Origin: Streptomyces sp. 378
Lineage (GTDB): Bacteria > Actinomycetota > Actinomycetes > Streptomycetales > Streptomycetaceae
Assembly (NCBI RefSeq): GCF_030124145.1
Contig: NZ_JASKMS010000005.1
Span: 268,021-332,020 of the forward strand
DNA length: 64,000 bases
Direction of reading: 5' to 3'
Of this stretch, positions 54,231-62,798 are shown piece by piece. Numbering within the stretch: the first letter of the stretch is position 1; each line of letters starts with the position of its first letter. Below the pieces are notes generated by a model. It did no database searches. It worked only from the letters and a program-made list of their open reading frames with translations, and had not been told where the DNA came from. A program made the translations under genes and the position numbers.

Positions 54231-55184
54231 TCAGCCGCCGACCCGTACCCACACCGGAGCGTGATCCGAGCCGGGCTCACCCCGGCGCTCCGCCGGATCC
54301 GCACCGACCGACGGCAGGCGGGGCGGGCCCTCGCCGGGCAGGCCCGTGCCCGCCGCCGTCGCCCGGCGCACCAGGCGGTGGCTCAGCAGCACGTGGTCGA
54401 TCAGCTCGCGCCGCCCGGCGTGCACCCGGGACCAGCGCTGCCCGGGCGGGATGAGCGGGGCCACGTCCCACAGCCGGGTCGCGTCGCCGCGGTCGGCACG
54501 GTCGTAGCCCGGTGTGCCGATCTCCGAGCCGGGCGGGCCCAGCAGGATCTGCGTGGTCGCCGCCTGCACCTCGTCGTTCAGGTCGCCCAGGACGGCGACG
54601 TCCCGGGCCCGGCCGTCACCGGCCAGCAGTTCGTCCGCGAGGGCGCGCAGGGCCGTCGCCTCGGCCGCCCGCCGGTACAGGGCGTAGGCGCCGTAGCGGG
54701 CCCGTTCGCCCTCGTCGCGCGGCTGGAACCGGCCGTCCGGATACGACAGCAGCTTCGACTTGAGGTGGCAGACGGCCACCCGCAGCGGCCCGTCCCCGCC
54801 CTCCACCTCCACCGACAGGACGCCCCGCCCCGCCTGGCCCGCCGTCAGCCCCGCGTCGTCCGCCTGGACGGGACGCAGCTCCGTCGGGAACGCCCGTGTG
54901 TCCGCGACCACCGTCACGGCCGTACGGCTCAGGAACCCGACGCGTATGCCCCGGCCGTCCGCATGCTCGGACAGGGCGACGTGCCAGTCGTCGTCGAGCA
55001 TCCCGGCCAGGTCCTTCAGGGCCTCGGGGTCCCCGACCTCCTGCACGCCGAGCAGGGTCGGACCGAGTTCCGTGATCACGGCGGCGAGCGCGGCGAGCTT
55101 CAGCCCGTACCCGGCCTCGTCCTTCGGGCCGTACGGGCCGCCGGGCCGGTAGAGATTCTCCAGATTCCAGGTGCCGATGAGCAT
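54231..55184 (-). CDS. Endonuclease/exonuclease/phosphatase family protein
   Basis: A 317-aa EEP-superfamily hydrolase. Landmarks of the Mg-dependent active site are GTWNLENLY (Asn), LLGVQEVGD (catalytic Glu), HLKSKLLSYPDG, AVLGDLNDE (Asp and Asn), IDHVLLSH, and the final SDHAPVWV (Asp/His). It may be a nuclease or phosphodiesterase; no signal peptide is seen, so it is probably cytoplasmic. It is convergent with the FUSC gene across the minisatellite, and divergent from the amidohydrolase. Confidence 0.9.
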   Translation of the reverse strand: MLIGTWNLENLYRPGGPYGPKDEAGYGLKLAALAAVITELGPTLLGVQEVGDPEALKDLAGMLDDDWHVALSEHADGRGIRVGFLSRTAVTVVADTRAFPTELRPVQADDAGLTAGQAGRGVLSVEVEGGDGPLRVAVCHLKSKLLSYPDGRFQPRDEGERARYGAYALYRRAAEATALRALADELLAGDGRARDVAVLGDLNDEVQAATTQILLGPPGSEIGTPGYDRADRGDATRLWDVAPLIPPGQRWSRVHAGRRELIDHVLLSHRLVRRATAAGTGLPGEGPPRLPSVGADPAERRGEPGSDHAPVWVRVGG

Positions 55185-55318
55185 GCCGGGCTCCTTTCAG
55201 AAGCCGACAGTCGGGGTGGTGAGGCCAGGGTGCGCGCCCGGCCCGCCCCGCGACAGAGCCGTGACGGGATGTGCGGTTCGGCTCATGCCGCCCTACGACG
55301 CCGTCGTACGTTGGCGTG

Positions 55319-56683
55319 GTGACGCCTTCTGCCGCGGACCGTCCCGCCGACCTCATCATCAGCGCATGTACCGTCCTCGTGCACGACGATCAAGAGGGGA
55401 TCGGGTTCGCGCGCCACGCCGCGATCGTCGTGCGGGACGGCGCCGTCGAGGCGGTCACGACCACCGCCGAGGCCGCGATTCTGCCCGCCGCCGAGCGCAT
55501 CGACGCCTCCGGCCAGGTCGCCCTGCCCGGCCTGATCAACTGTCACACGCACGCGCCGATGGTCGCGCTGCGCGGCCTCGCCGAGGACCTCCCCACCGAG
55601 GAGTGGTTCAACGACGTCGTCTGGCCGGTCGAGTCCAACCTCACGGCGACGGACGTCGAGCTGGGGGCCCGGCTCGCCTGCGCCGAGATGATCCGTGCGG
55701 GCGTCACCTGCTTCGCCGACCACTACTTCGCCATGGACGCCGTCGCCCGGGTGGTCGCGGAATCCGGCCTGCGGGCGCTGCTGGGCGAGGCGTTCTTCTC
55801 CTCGCAGGGCCCCGAAGGCCGGGAACGGTCACTGGAGTTCGCGCTGCGGCACCGCGGCACGGCCGACGGCCGGATCACCACCGCGCTCGCACCCCACGCT
55901 CCCTACACGGTCGACGACACCGACCTCGCCGCCACCGCCGAGCTCGCCCGCACGCACGGCCTGCCCGTGCACCTCCACGCCGCCGAGAACCGCGACCAGA
56001 CCGAGACCAGCCTGGCCCGCCGCGGCGTCACCCCGGTCGAGGTCCTGGAACGCACCGGCATCCTCCACACGGACCTGCTCCTCGCCCACGGCACCGGGAT
56101 CGCCGACAGCGACCTCCCCCTGCTGGAGCGGTCCCACGGCCGTACGGCCGTCGCCAGCGCGCCCCGCGGCTACCTCAAGTTCGCCTGGCCCGACACCACG
56201 CCCGTCCGCGCCCTGCGCGACATCGGCGTCGACGTGGGTCTCGCCACCGACGGCGCCGCCTCCAACAACTCCCTCGACGTGTGGGAGTCCATGGCCCTCA
56301 CCTCACTGGTGCAGAAGTCGGCCGAGGGCGACCCCCGCTGGCTGACCTCCCGCCAGGCCCTGCACCACGCCACACTGCAGAGCGCCCGTGCCGTGGGCCT
56401 CGGGGACAGCGTCGGCAGCATCGCCCCCGGGCGGCGGGCCGACCTCGTCCTGGTAGACCTCACCGGCCCGCACACCCAGCCCGTCCACGACCTGGCCGCC
56501 ACCCTCGTGCACAGCGCCCGCTCCGCCGACGTCCGCACCACGATCGTCGACGGACGGATCCTCATGCGCGACCGGGAACTGCTGACGATCGACGTGGCGG
56601 CGGTGCTGCGGGAGCTGGAGGAGCGGCTGCCCGCCCTCGTCGAACGGGGCCACGGCCGGCGCGTCCAGCACTACGACACCTGA
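55319..56683 (+). CDS. Amidohydrolase family protein (MTA/SAH deaminase or TRZ/ATZ-like)
   Basis: A 454-aa metal-dependent deaminase/hydrolase. The HxH metal site is in LINCHTHAPMVALRG; the later ligands are in PVHLHAAEN (His), LLLAHGTGI (His) and GLATDGAASNNSLDVWES (Asp). The stretch LPTEEWFNDVVWPVES resembles MtaD/SsnA-type enzymes that deaminate methylthioadenosine, S-adenosylhomocysteine or related purines. The GTG at 55319 is used; an in-frame GTG lies one codon before it. Substrate not assignable from sequence. Confidence 0.9.
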   Translation: MTPSAADRPADLIISACTVLVHDDQEGIGFARHAAIVVRDGAVEAVTTTAEAAILPAAERIDASGQVALPGLINCHTHAPMVALRGLAEDLPTEEWFNDVVWPVESNLTATDVELGARLACAEMIRAGVTCFADHYFAMDAVARVVAESGLRALLGEAFFSSQGPEGRERSLEFALRHRGTADGRITTALAPHAPYTVDDTDLAATAELARTHGLPVHLHAAENRDQTETSLARRGVTPVEVLERTGILHTDLLLAHGTGIADSDLPLLERSHGRTAVASAPRGYLKFAWPDTTPVRALRDIGVDVGLATDGAASNNSLDVWESMALTSLVQKSAEGDPRWLTSRQALHHATLQSARAVGLGDSVGSIAPGRRADLVLVDLTGPHTQPVHDLAATLVHSARSADVRTTIVDGRILMRDRELLTIDVAAVLRELEERLPALVERGHGRRVQHYDT

Positions 56684-57073
56684 CGGCACGCGAAGACATC
56701 GCGGAAAATCTCCCCGGCGGCGGTGAGTTCCGACCCTCCCGCCGCCGGTCACCACCCTTCCTGGATCAAATCGGGCATCTCGCCCGTCTCGTGGCTCGTG
56801 ACACCTCACCGCACTGGGTCGGCGGAAGGGGAGGGAGGAGCCCAGGGGGCGCGCGTCGGCCTTTGGTGCGCCTGCGGGACGTGAGCGCATCCGGTATCAC
56901 GACGAGTGCGACGACTGATACGGAAAGTGAACACATACGCCAAGAGGCTGAGAGCTTGGTCACACTTGGCGGTGAACGCGTGTCAACTACGTCTCAGAAC
57001 CGTCACTTCGCGAGCCGTTCACCCCATGGTTGGCGTTTAACTCTACGAGTACAGCGCTACATGGAGGTGCAGG
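56684..57073. other. 390-bp intergenic region
   Basis: No gene is seen. The right half is less GC-rich than the surroundings and contains an imperfect inverted pair TTGGTCACAC / GCGTGTCAA (about 56956-56986), probably part of the promoter of the following small gene. The left half has only open frames with Arg/Pro-rich products. Confidence 0.5.
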
Positions 57074-57256
57074 GTGAACGGGCGAACGGTGCTCGAACGC
57101 TTTCCCGCCGGTGGGCCGCGTGGCTCCTGGCCTGCGGAGGAGTTCGCGCAGGCGCGGCGTCGGGAAGGCCTGCCCGCCGAGGTCGTCATGGACCTCGCCA
57201 CGGACATGTTCCTGGTGATCGTGCGCAGCGGGGACGTGGCCGACGCCACCGCCTGA
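57074..57256 (+). CDS. Small conserved-looking hypothetical protein (60 aa)
   Basis: A 60-aa protein that opens MNGRTVLERFPAGGPRGSWP and continues through EEFAQARRREGLPAEVVMDL to TDMFLVIV. It has no signal peptide, Cys, or leader/core pattern. A GTG start follows GGAGGTGCAGG. It looks like a folded small soluble protein and I believe similar ORFs occur in other Streptomyces, but I cannot name a family. It ends nine bases before the convergent ABC exporter gene. Confidence 0.65.
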   Translation: MNGRTVLERFPAGGPRGSWPAEEFAQARRREGLPAEVVMDLATDMFLVIVRSGDVADATA

Positions 57257-57265
57257 CGTGTGCCC

Positions 57266-59221
57266 TCAGCCCGCCTTCGGCGCCGGCACCTTCGGGACCG
57301 GCGCGGGCGACGAGGCGAACTGCTCCGCCTGGAGCGCGTACAGCTCGGCGTAGAGCCCGCCGGTGGCCAGCAGCTCGTCCGGCGTCCCGGACTCCACGAG
57401 CCGGCCCTGGTCCAAGACGTGCACCAGATCCGCGTGCCGTACGGACGCCAGCCGGTGCGTGATCAGCACGACCGTCTGGCCGCTGTCGGCCAGGGCGCGG
57501 ATCCGCTCGAAGACCTCCAGTTCGGCCCGGGCGTCCAGGGCCGCCGTGGGCTCGTCCACGATGAGGATGCGACCCCTGCGGTAGGCCGCCCGGGCGATGC
57601 CCAGCCGCTGCCACTGACCGCCCGACAGTTCGTGCCCGCCGCTGAAATTGCGGGCGAGTAGCGTGTCCAGCCCGCGCGGCAGGTCCGCGATCACGGCCTG
57701 TGCCCCGGCCTCGGCGACCGACGCGGCCAGCCGGTCCTCGCACACGGGCACCGAGGGACGCCCCAGGGCGACGTTCACCCGGGCCGTGAACGGCCAGCGC
57801 TTGAAGTCCTGCGCCACCATCGCGATCCGCTCGGCCAGCCGGTGCCGGTCGGCGGTCGCCGCGTCCACGTCGTCCCACAGGATCCGGCCCCGCTCCGGCG
57901 TGTAGAGCCCGGCCAGCAGCTTGACCAGGGTCGTCTTGCCGGAACCGTTCTCACCGACCAGCGCCACGATCCGGCCCAGCGGCAGGCTGAGCGTCACGTC
58001 GTCGAGGGCCGGCCGGGCCGAGTCGCCCGGATAGCGGAACGTGACGTTCTCGAAGCGGATCTCGCGCGGATCCTCCGGCAGCGACGCGCCGCCCGCCGGG
58101 ATCGCCCACCGGTCCGCCTCGGTGTACAGCCGATGCAGATCACCGACGAAGAGGGCCTCCTCGTGCAGCGCGTTGACCTCCACGACGAGCGTGTCCAGGC
58201 TCTGCGAGCCGGTCCGGATCGCGATCACGGCCGTACCCGCGACGGACAGGGCCATCGACCCCGTCAGCAGCAGCCCGCCCAGCGTCGCGTACGTCGCCAC
58301 CGTCGCCAGGCCCGTCCACGCCGCCGCGATCAGGCCCGTGCGCGCCGCGAGCCCGGCGAGGCGCGCCTGCTCGGTCTCGGCCGTCTCCGACATCGCGCGG
58401 AAGTGCCGCAGCAGGAAGGAGCCCACCCCGTGCACCCTGATCTCGGGGGCCGCCTCGGGCTCGATCAGCAGATTGCCGAGCAGCCGGCCCGCGCGGGCGT
58501 GCTGCACCCAGGCGTGGAAGGACTCGTAACGCCGCCGGGCGACGGTCAGCGCGCTCCAGGCGCTCGGCAGGGTCATCGTGACCAGCAGCGGCAGCAGGGC
58601 CGGGTGCAGTACGGTCAGCACTCCCGCCGCCGCGACCAGCGAGATCATCGCGTTGATCACGCGGGTGCCGTAGGAGATCATCCGGCGGGCGGAGGCGGCG
58701 CCGTACTGCGCGGTGTCCAGCAGTTTGTGGAAGGCGTGGTCCTCGATCGCGGCCAGCTCCACGGCCGCGGCCCGCTCCAGGTACCGCTCGGTCGCCACCC
58801 GCTCCACCTTGGGCTCCAGCCGACCGGTGGCGTAGGTGCTCGCGGCTCGCAGCAGCGCCGCGAGGAACATCACGACGGCCACCGTGACCAGGGCGGGGAC
58901 GGCTCCGCGCAACCGGTCGTCGATCGGGCCGCCGCCCATCAGCCGGGCCAGCACACTGTTCACCGCGAGCAGGCTGACCGCCTGCGCCACGCCCCGGCCC
59001 GCCTCGGCGGCCAGCACGGTCCGCGCGGCGCCCCGGTCGGCCTCTCGCGCGAGCCGCAGGCTGGACGCCAGCAGGGATGGCAGCCGGGTGATCATGGCAC
59101 GGAAGTTCAGCTCCAGGAACGCGTCGGCGTGCTGGTTCCAGCCCATGTCGTAGCGCAGCGGCCCGCCGAAGAGCAGCCGCTCCGACTCGGACACCTCCGG
59201 CGCGGTCCGCTTCTTCCCCAC
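57266..59221 (-). CDS. ABC transporter, fused permease and ATP-binding domains (exporter type)
   Basis: A 651-aa half-transporter. The membrane domain occupies about residues 60-370 (segments such as AVPALVTVAVVMFLAALL and ATYATLGGLLLTGSMAL). The ATPase domain has Walker A GENGSGKTT, Q-loop MVAQDFKRW, signature ELSGGQWQRLGIARA and Walker B ILIVDEPTAALD. There is no N-terminal peptidase domain. It resembles lipid/drug or peptide exporters that act as homodimers. The GTG at 59221 has GGGGAGG ahead; the upstream open frame lacks similarity. No biosynthetic genes flank it. Confidence 0.9.
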   Translation of the reverse strand: MGKKRTAPEVSESERLLFGGPLRYDMGWNQHADAFLELNFRAMITRLPSLLASSLRLAREADRGAARTVLAAEAGRGVAQAVSLLAVNSVLARLMGGGPIDDRLRGAVPALVTVAVVMFLAALLRAASTYATGRLEPKVERVATERYLERAAAVELAAIEDHAFHKLLDTAQYGAASARRMISYGTRVINAMISLVAAAGVLTVLHPALLPLLVTMTLPSAWSALTVARRRYESFHAWVQHARAGRLLGNLLIEPEAAPEIRVHGVGSFLLRHFRAMSETAETEQARLAGLAARTGLIAAAWTGLATVATYATLGGLLLTGSMALSVAGTAVIAIRTGSQSLDTLVVEVNALHEEALFVGDLHRLYTEADRWAIPAGGASLPEDPREIRFENVTFRYPGDSARPALDDVTLSLPLGRIVALVGENGSGKTTLVKLLAGLYTPERGRILWDDVDAATADRHRLAERIAMVAQDFKRWPFTARVNVALGRPSVPVCEDRLAASVAEAGAQAVIADLPRGLDTLLARNFSGGHELSGGQWQRLGIARAAYRRGRILIVDEPTAALDARAELEVFERIRALADSGQTVVLITHRLASVRHADLVHVLDQGRLVESGTPDELLATGGLYAELYALQAEQFASSPAPVPKVPAPKAG

Positions 59222-59404
59222 CGTCGACCGACCTCCCCGCCTCGTGCCAGCCCGTGAGCGGCCCACTATCGCGGGGCGGGTCCGGGCCCGGGCAGGGCGC
59301 ACCCCGGGGCGCCGGAAGCGCGCGGGCGCACGACCCGACCCGGGGAGGCGGAGGGGCGGCGCGGAGGTGCGGGGTGGTGCGGCGCAGCGGTCTGCCGGTC
59401 CCGG

Positions 59405-59839
59405 CTACGCGCTGACCGGGCGGGACCAGGACGGCGCCGTCCCCGTGGCGCGGCACAGCGCCAGGTAGAGGGGGATGGGCGGGGTGTACGGAAGCGTGCC
59501 GTCGGGGCGGTGGATCAGGTCGGGGATCTCCAACAGGTCCGGGACGACCGCGCCGGTGGCGTAGCGCGCCGGGGAGGGCCATTCCAGGGCGTGGTCGGAG
59601 TCGGACGGCACCAGCCACCACCAGTGCGTCTCGTCGGCGTAGACGCAGCCCACGCGGGGCAGCCGGGGCATCACCAGCGGGCCGACGTGGGCGGGGACCG
59701 CGACCGCGTCGCAGCCGAGCGGGTCGGTCATGCCGTCGGGCACGGGCAGGCGCAGGGCCGGGCCGGGCGTGCGCAGTCCGCGCCCGACGCGGACCAGGGT
59801 GTCCAGGTTCAGCACGCGGCCCGCGTGCGCGGGGCTCAT
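59405..59839 (-). CDS. Hypothetical protein of a Streptomyces regulatory locus (144 aa)
   Basis: A 144-aa protein I cannot assign to a named family. It opens MSPAHAGRVLNLDTLVRVGR, has GCVYADETHWWWLVPSDSDHA in its middle (a Trp-rich strand, quoted here in part as CVYADETHWWWLVPSD), and ends with YLALCRATGTAPSWSRP. Its ATG overlaps the stop of the upstream ATPase gene (ATGA), so the two are coupled. Genes like this often accompany anti-sigma-type ATPase genes in abaA/whiJ-like loci, which suggests a regulatory or partner role. Confidence 0.75.
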   Translation of the reverse strand: MSPAHAGRVLNLDTLVRVGRGLRTPGPALRLPVPDGMTDPLGCDAVAVPAHVGPLVMPRLPRVGCVYADETHWWWLVPSDSDHALEWPSPARYATGAVVPDLLEIPDLIHRPDGTLPYTPPIPLYLALCRATGTAPSWSRPVSA

Positions 59840-60501
59840 GTGCGTCCCAGGTCTCGGTGGCGCCCCTGCGGGGGGACCTCCGGGGCGTCCCGCAGGTGGT
59901 GGCGTGTCTGGTGGGTGCCGTCGCCGTCGCCCGGGTCGTCGGACGGGCCCCGCTTCGGGCGGGTGCCCCAGCCCAGGTCGCCGCGGGGGCCGGCCGGCTC
60001 GGGCGGGGCGTCGGCCGTGCGCGGCAGCTCGGCCCAGACCAGCAGCCCGGGGCCGTCCTCGTGGGCACCCCAGGCATGGCAGAGGGCGTCGACGAGGAGC
60101 AGTCCCCTCCCGTGCTCCTCCTCGGGCCGGGTCCGGCTGGCGGCGTGGGGCTGGCCCGGGGCGCAGCCCTCGTCCCGCACGGCTATCCGCACCAGGTCGT
60201 CGCCGTCGTGCAGCTCGCACACTATGTGGGTGCTCGCCGTGTGCACGATGGCGTTGGTGACCAGCTCGGAGACCACCAAGGCCGCGCTGTCGCACGTGTC
60301 CTCGCACACCGACCAGCCGGTGAGCCGGGCCTGCGTCAGGCGTCTGGCCTGGGCGGGAGAACCCGGATGTGCGGCCAGCTCGAAACGGAACCTGCGCTCG
60401 GCAGCGACCCCGAGAGGGGCCTCTCCCGTGGCGGCGCCATGCCCGAGAGGGCTTGCGGCGGCATCTGTTCCTAAGGGCGCGGACGGAATCACGCTTGCCA
60501 C
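59836..60501 (-). CDS. ATP-binding protein, anti-sigma-factor-like serine kinase domain
   Basis: A 221-aa GHKL ATPase of the HATPase_c_2 (RsbW/SpoIIAB-like) type. The N box is SELVTNAIVHT, with the conserved Asn; the G1/G2 boxes are IAVRDEGCAPG and EEEHGRGLLLVDALC. Such proteins are very numerous in Streptomyces and may regulate sigma factors or anti-anti-sigma proteins. The C-terminal 50 residues are a polar tail. The GTG at 60501 is chosen; a TTG at 60528 would put the start inside the palindrome in the divergent promoter region. Confidence 0.85.
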   Translation of the reverse strand: MASVIPSAPLGTDAAASPLGHGAATGEAPLGVAAERRFRFELAAHPGSPAQARRLTQARLTGWSVCEDTCDSAALVVSELVTNAIVHTASTHIVCELHDGDDLVRIAVRDEGCAPGQPHAASRTRPEEEHGRGLLLVDALCHAWGAHEDGPGLLVWAELPRTADAPPEPAGPRGDLGWGTRPKRGPSDDPGDGDGTHQTRHHLRDAPEVPPQGRHRDLGRT

Positions 60502-60517
60502 TATCGCCCCGCCGCGA

Positions 60518-60553
60518 ACACTTGGCAAGTGTCACTCTGAAAATTGCAGAGTG
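60518..60553. promoter_or_regulatory. Two adjacent inverted repeats in the divergent promoter region
   Basis: ACACTTG-G-CAAGTGT (60518-60532) is directly followed by CACTCTG-aaaattg-CAGAGTG (60533-60553). Both have perfect 7-bp arms. They lie just ahead of the ATPase gene and upstream of the XRE regulator gene, as expected for an operator controlling the divergent pair. Confidence 0.75.
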
Positions 60554-60647
60554 CTGTGTGACGGTCTGGATGGCCGTGGCACACTGCTCGCAACAGCACC
60601 ATGCGCGGCGCCAATTGAGACCGTCGAAGATTCGTTTGAGATGCCTG

Positions 60648-60678
60648 TTCGAATCGGCTCTTCGAAAGGGTTTTCGAA
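60648..60678 (+). promoter_or_regulatory. Three TTCGAA boxes upstream of the XRE regulator gene
   Basis: TTCGAA occurs at 60648, 60661 and 60673, 12-13 bp apart, with a related GTCGAAGATTCG at about 60623. The palindromic hexamer on nearly one face of the helix suggests cooperative binding by a dimeric regulator, possibly the XRE protein encoded 67 bp downstream. Confidence 0.6.
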
Positions 60679-60744
60679 TGGCGCCGCCGGGCTGTCAGCG
60701 TTCTTTTGTGGCCGGCTCGTCAGAACTCTTCGTGGAGGTGGAGC

Positions 60745-61605
60745 GTGAGTGAACCGCGGTCCGCGCCGACGGTCGGTCAGGTCGTACTCGGCCGACGCCT
60801 GTTGGACCTGAGGGAACGCGCCGGGATGAACCGCGAGGAGGCCGCGCGTATCCTGCGCGTCGCCCCCGCCACCGTCCGCCGTATGGAGATGGCCGAGGTC
60901 GCGCTCAAAATCCCGTACCTGCAACTGCTCCTCAAGGCATACGGAATCTCCGACGAGGAGGCCGAAGCCTTCGTCCGGCTGGCCGAGGACGCCAACAAGC
61001 CCGGCTGGTGGCAGCGTTTCCACGACATCCTGCCCGGCTGGTTCTCGATGTACGTCAGCCTGGAGGGCGCCGCCGGCGTCATCCGCAGCTACGAGCCCCA
61101 TTTCGTCCCCGGGCTGCTCCAGACCGAGGACTACGCGCGCGCGGTGCTCCGCTCCGGCGCCATCGGCCAGACCCGGCCCGAGGACATCGAGGGCCACGTC
61201 GCCCTGCGGATGCGGCGCCAGGACCTGCTCACCCGCGAGGACGCGCCCCGGCTGTGGGTCGTGATGGAAGAGACCGCGCTGCGGCGCCCGGCCGGTGGCC
61301 CGGAGGTGATGCGTGCCCAGATCGACAAACTGCTCGACGCCACGAAGCTGCCCAACGTGACGCTCCAGATCGCCCCGTTCGCCAATGGACCGCACCCGGG
61401 CACCTACGGGCCGTTCGTGCTGTTCCGATTCGCCGTGCCCGAACTGCCGGACATGGTCTACAGCGAGTACCTGACCGGCGCGGTCTATCTCGACGCGCGC
61501 AGCGAGGTGGCGACCCACCTCGAGGTCATGGACCGCATGGCGGCGCAGGCCGCTACGGCACATCGCACGAAGGAGATCCTCCGGGACCTCCGCAAGGAGC
61601 TGTGA
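60745..61605 (+). CDS. XRE-type regulator with DUF5753 domain (WhiJ-like)
   Basis: A 286-aa regulator with an N-terminal helix-turn-helix (about residues 15-65, LGRRLLDLRERAGMNREEAARILRV quoted in part as RERAGMNREEAARILRV) and the C-terminal DUF5753 domain (YEPHFVPGLLQTEDYARAVL, and VTLQIAPFANGPHPG). WhiJ-type proteins work with small DUF397 partners in Streptomyces development; here a DUF397 gene begins at the stop codon. The GTG at 60745 has GGAGGTGGA ahead, whereas the upstream extension lacks family similarity. Confidence 0.92.
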   Translation: MSEPRSAPTVGQVVLGRRLLDLRERAGMNREEAARILRVAPATVRRMEMAEVALKIPYLQLLLKAYGISDEEAEAFVRLAEDANKPGWWQRFHDILPGWFSMYVSLEGAAGVIRSYEPHFVPGLLQTEDYARAVLRSGAIGQTRPEDIEGHVALRMRRQDLLTREDAPRLWVVMEETALRRPAGGPEVMRAQIDKLLDATKLPNVTLQIAPFANGPHPGTYGPFVLFRFAVPELPDMVYSEYLTGAVYLDARSEVATHLEVMDRMAAQAATAHRTKEILRDLRKEL

Positions 61606-61860
61606 ATGGATCGCATCAAGCCGCGCAAACACGTCTACAACGGCATGCCCGCGCGTGACTTGGGCAGCGAAGGCTGGCACAAGCCGTGGAGCGGCGGAAA
61701 CGGAGGGAACTGCCTGGAGGCGATGAAACTCGCCGACGGCCGGATCGCCCTCCGCCAGTCCACCGACCCGGACGGTCCCGCGCTGATCTACACCACGGAC
61801 GAGATGACGGCCTTCATCGAGGGAGCGAAGGCGGGGGCGGCGGACTTCCTGCTGTCCTAG
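61606..61860 (+). CDS. DUF397 domain protein
   Basis: An 84-aa DUF397 protein. The family pattern is GWHKPWSGGNGGNCLEA (here W-x-K-S/P-x-x-S, then N/GNCxE), RIALRQSTDPDGPAL, and TTDEMTAFIEGAKAG. It starts directly after the regulator stop (TGA-ATG) with AAGGAG, a fixed pair in Streptomyces in which the DUF397 protein antagonises or modulates the WhiJ-type partner. Confidence 0.93.
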   Translation: MDRIKPRKHVYNGMPARDLGSEGWHKPWSGGNGGNCLEAMKLADGRIALRQSTDPDGPALIYTTDEMTAFIEGAKAGAADFLLS

Positions 61861-61966
61861 GGTGATGGCCGTTGCCCCTTGCCGTCGCTCGACTCTCACG
61901 TTTCTTGCGTTGTCACGGAATCGCAGGTGCTGAATTGACCACCCTCTGCGCCTTACGGAGTGCCAC

Positions 61967-62779
61967 ATGACCGGGCAGGACCCCACGTCGGCCGTCCACA
62001 TCGACACGACCAGACCCCATCCCGCGCGGATGTACGACTGGTACCTCGGCGGCAAGGACAACTATCCGGTCGACGAGGAGATGGGCCGGCAGATGCTCAC
62101 CCTCGATCCGAGGGTGCCGGTGATGGCACGGGTCAACCGCGCGTTCATGCACCGCACCACGCGCTGGCTGGCCCGGAGCGGTGTCCGGCAGTTCCTGGAC
62201 ATCGGCACCGGCATCCCGACCGAACCCAACCTCCACCAGATCGCCCAGGAGACCGCCCCCGAGGCCAGGGTCGTGTACTGCGACAACGACCCCATCGTGC
62301 TGGCCCACGCGGCGGCCCTGCTGCGGGGCACGGACGAGGGCGTGACCGAGTACCTCCAGGCCGACGTGCGTGACCCGGACGCCATCCTGGAGGGCGCGAG
62401 GAAGGTCCTGGACCTCACCCGGCCCGTCGCCCTGTCCCTCGTCGCGCTGCTGCACTTCGTCTCCGACGAGGACGGCGCCCACGACCTGGTCCGCCGGCTG
62501 GTCGCCGAACTGCCCTCCGGCAGCTACCTGGTGATGACCCACGCGACCGCCGACTTCACCCCGGAGGAGTCGAAGGCGGCCACCGAGAAGCTGCGGGCCG
62601 CCGGGGTCACCCTGGCCCTGCGCTCCCGCGAGGAGTTCACCCGCTTCTTCGACGGCCTCGACCTCGTCGAACCCGGCGTCGAGGTCCCCCACCGCTGGCA
62701 CCCCGAGCTCGGCGAGCCCGTGCCCGGGCAGGACGACGGGGTGATCCCGGGGTACGGGGCGGTGGCACACAAGGCCTGA
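61967..62779 (+). CDS. SAM-dependent methyltransferase (DUF574 family)
   Basis: A 270-aa protein of the DUF574 S-adenosyl methyltransferase family. The N-terminal HPARMYDWYLGGKDNYPVD is its hallmark, followed by FLDIGTGIPTEPNLHQIAQ for SAM binding and VVYCDNDPIVLAHA. Such proteins are abundant in Streptomyces, commonly next to WhiJ/DUF397 genes as here, and their substrates are unknown. It lies 106 bp after the DUF397 gene with its own ribosome site and may be in the same transcript. Confidence 0.92.
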   Translation: MTGQDPTSAVHIDTTRPHPARMYDWYLGGKDNYPVDEEMGRQMLTLDPRVPVMARVNRAFMHRTTRWLARSGVRQFLDIGTGIPTEPNLHQIAQETAPEARVVYCDNDPIVLAHAAALLRGTDEGVTEYLQADVRDPDAILEGARKVLDLTRPVALSLVALLHFVSDEDGAHDLVRRLVAELPSGSYLVMTHATADFTPEESKAATEKLRAAGVTLALRSREEFTRFFDGLDLVEPGVEVPHRWHPELGEPVPGQDDGVIPGYGAVAHKA

Positions 62780-62798
62780 GCACCTCGGGGTTGGGCGG

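Noticed and set aside
53573..54300. Long Gly/Pro/Arg-rich ORFs in the 117-bp minisatellite
   Set aside because: Open frames exist on both strands because the DNA is nearly stop-free. None has a credible start or a third-position bias distinct from the other frames.
55271..55318. Longer N-terminus for the amidohydrolase
   Set aside because: The extra 16 codons lie in the promoter region and lack family similarity. The GTG at 55319 fits the start of the fold.
57074..57256. Precursor peptide exported by the adjacent ABC transporter
   Set aside because: The ORF has no Cys/Ser/Thr-rich core or leader motif, no modification genes are nearby, and it is convergent with the exporter rather than in one operon.
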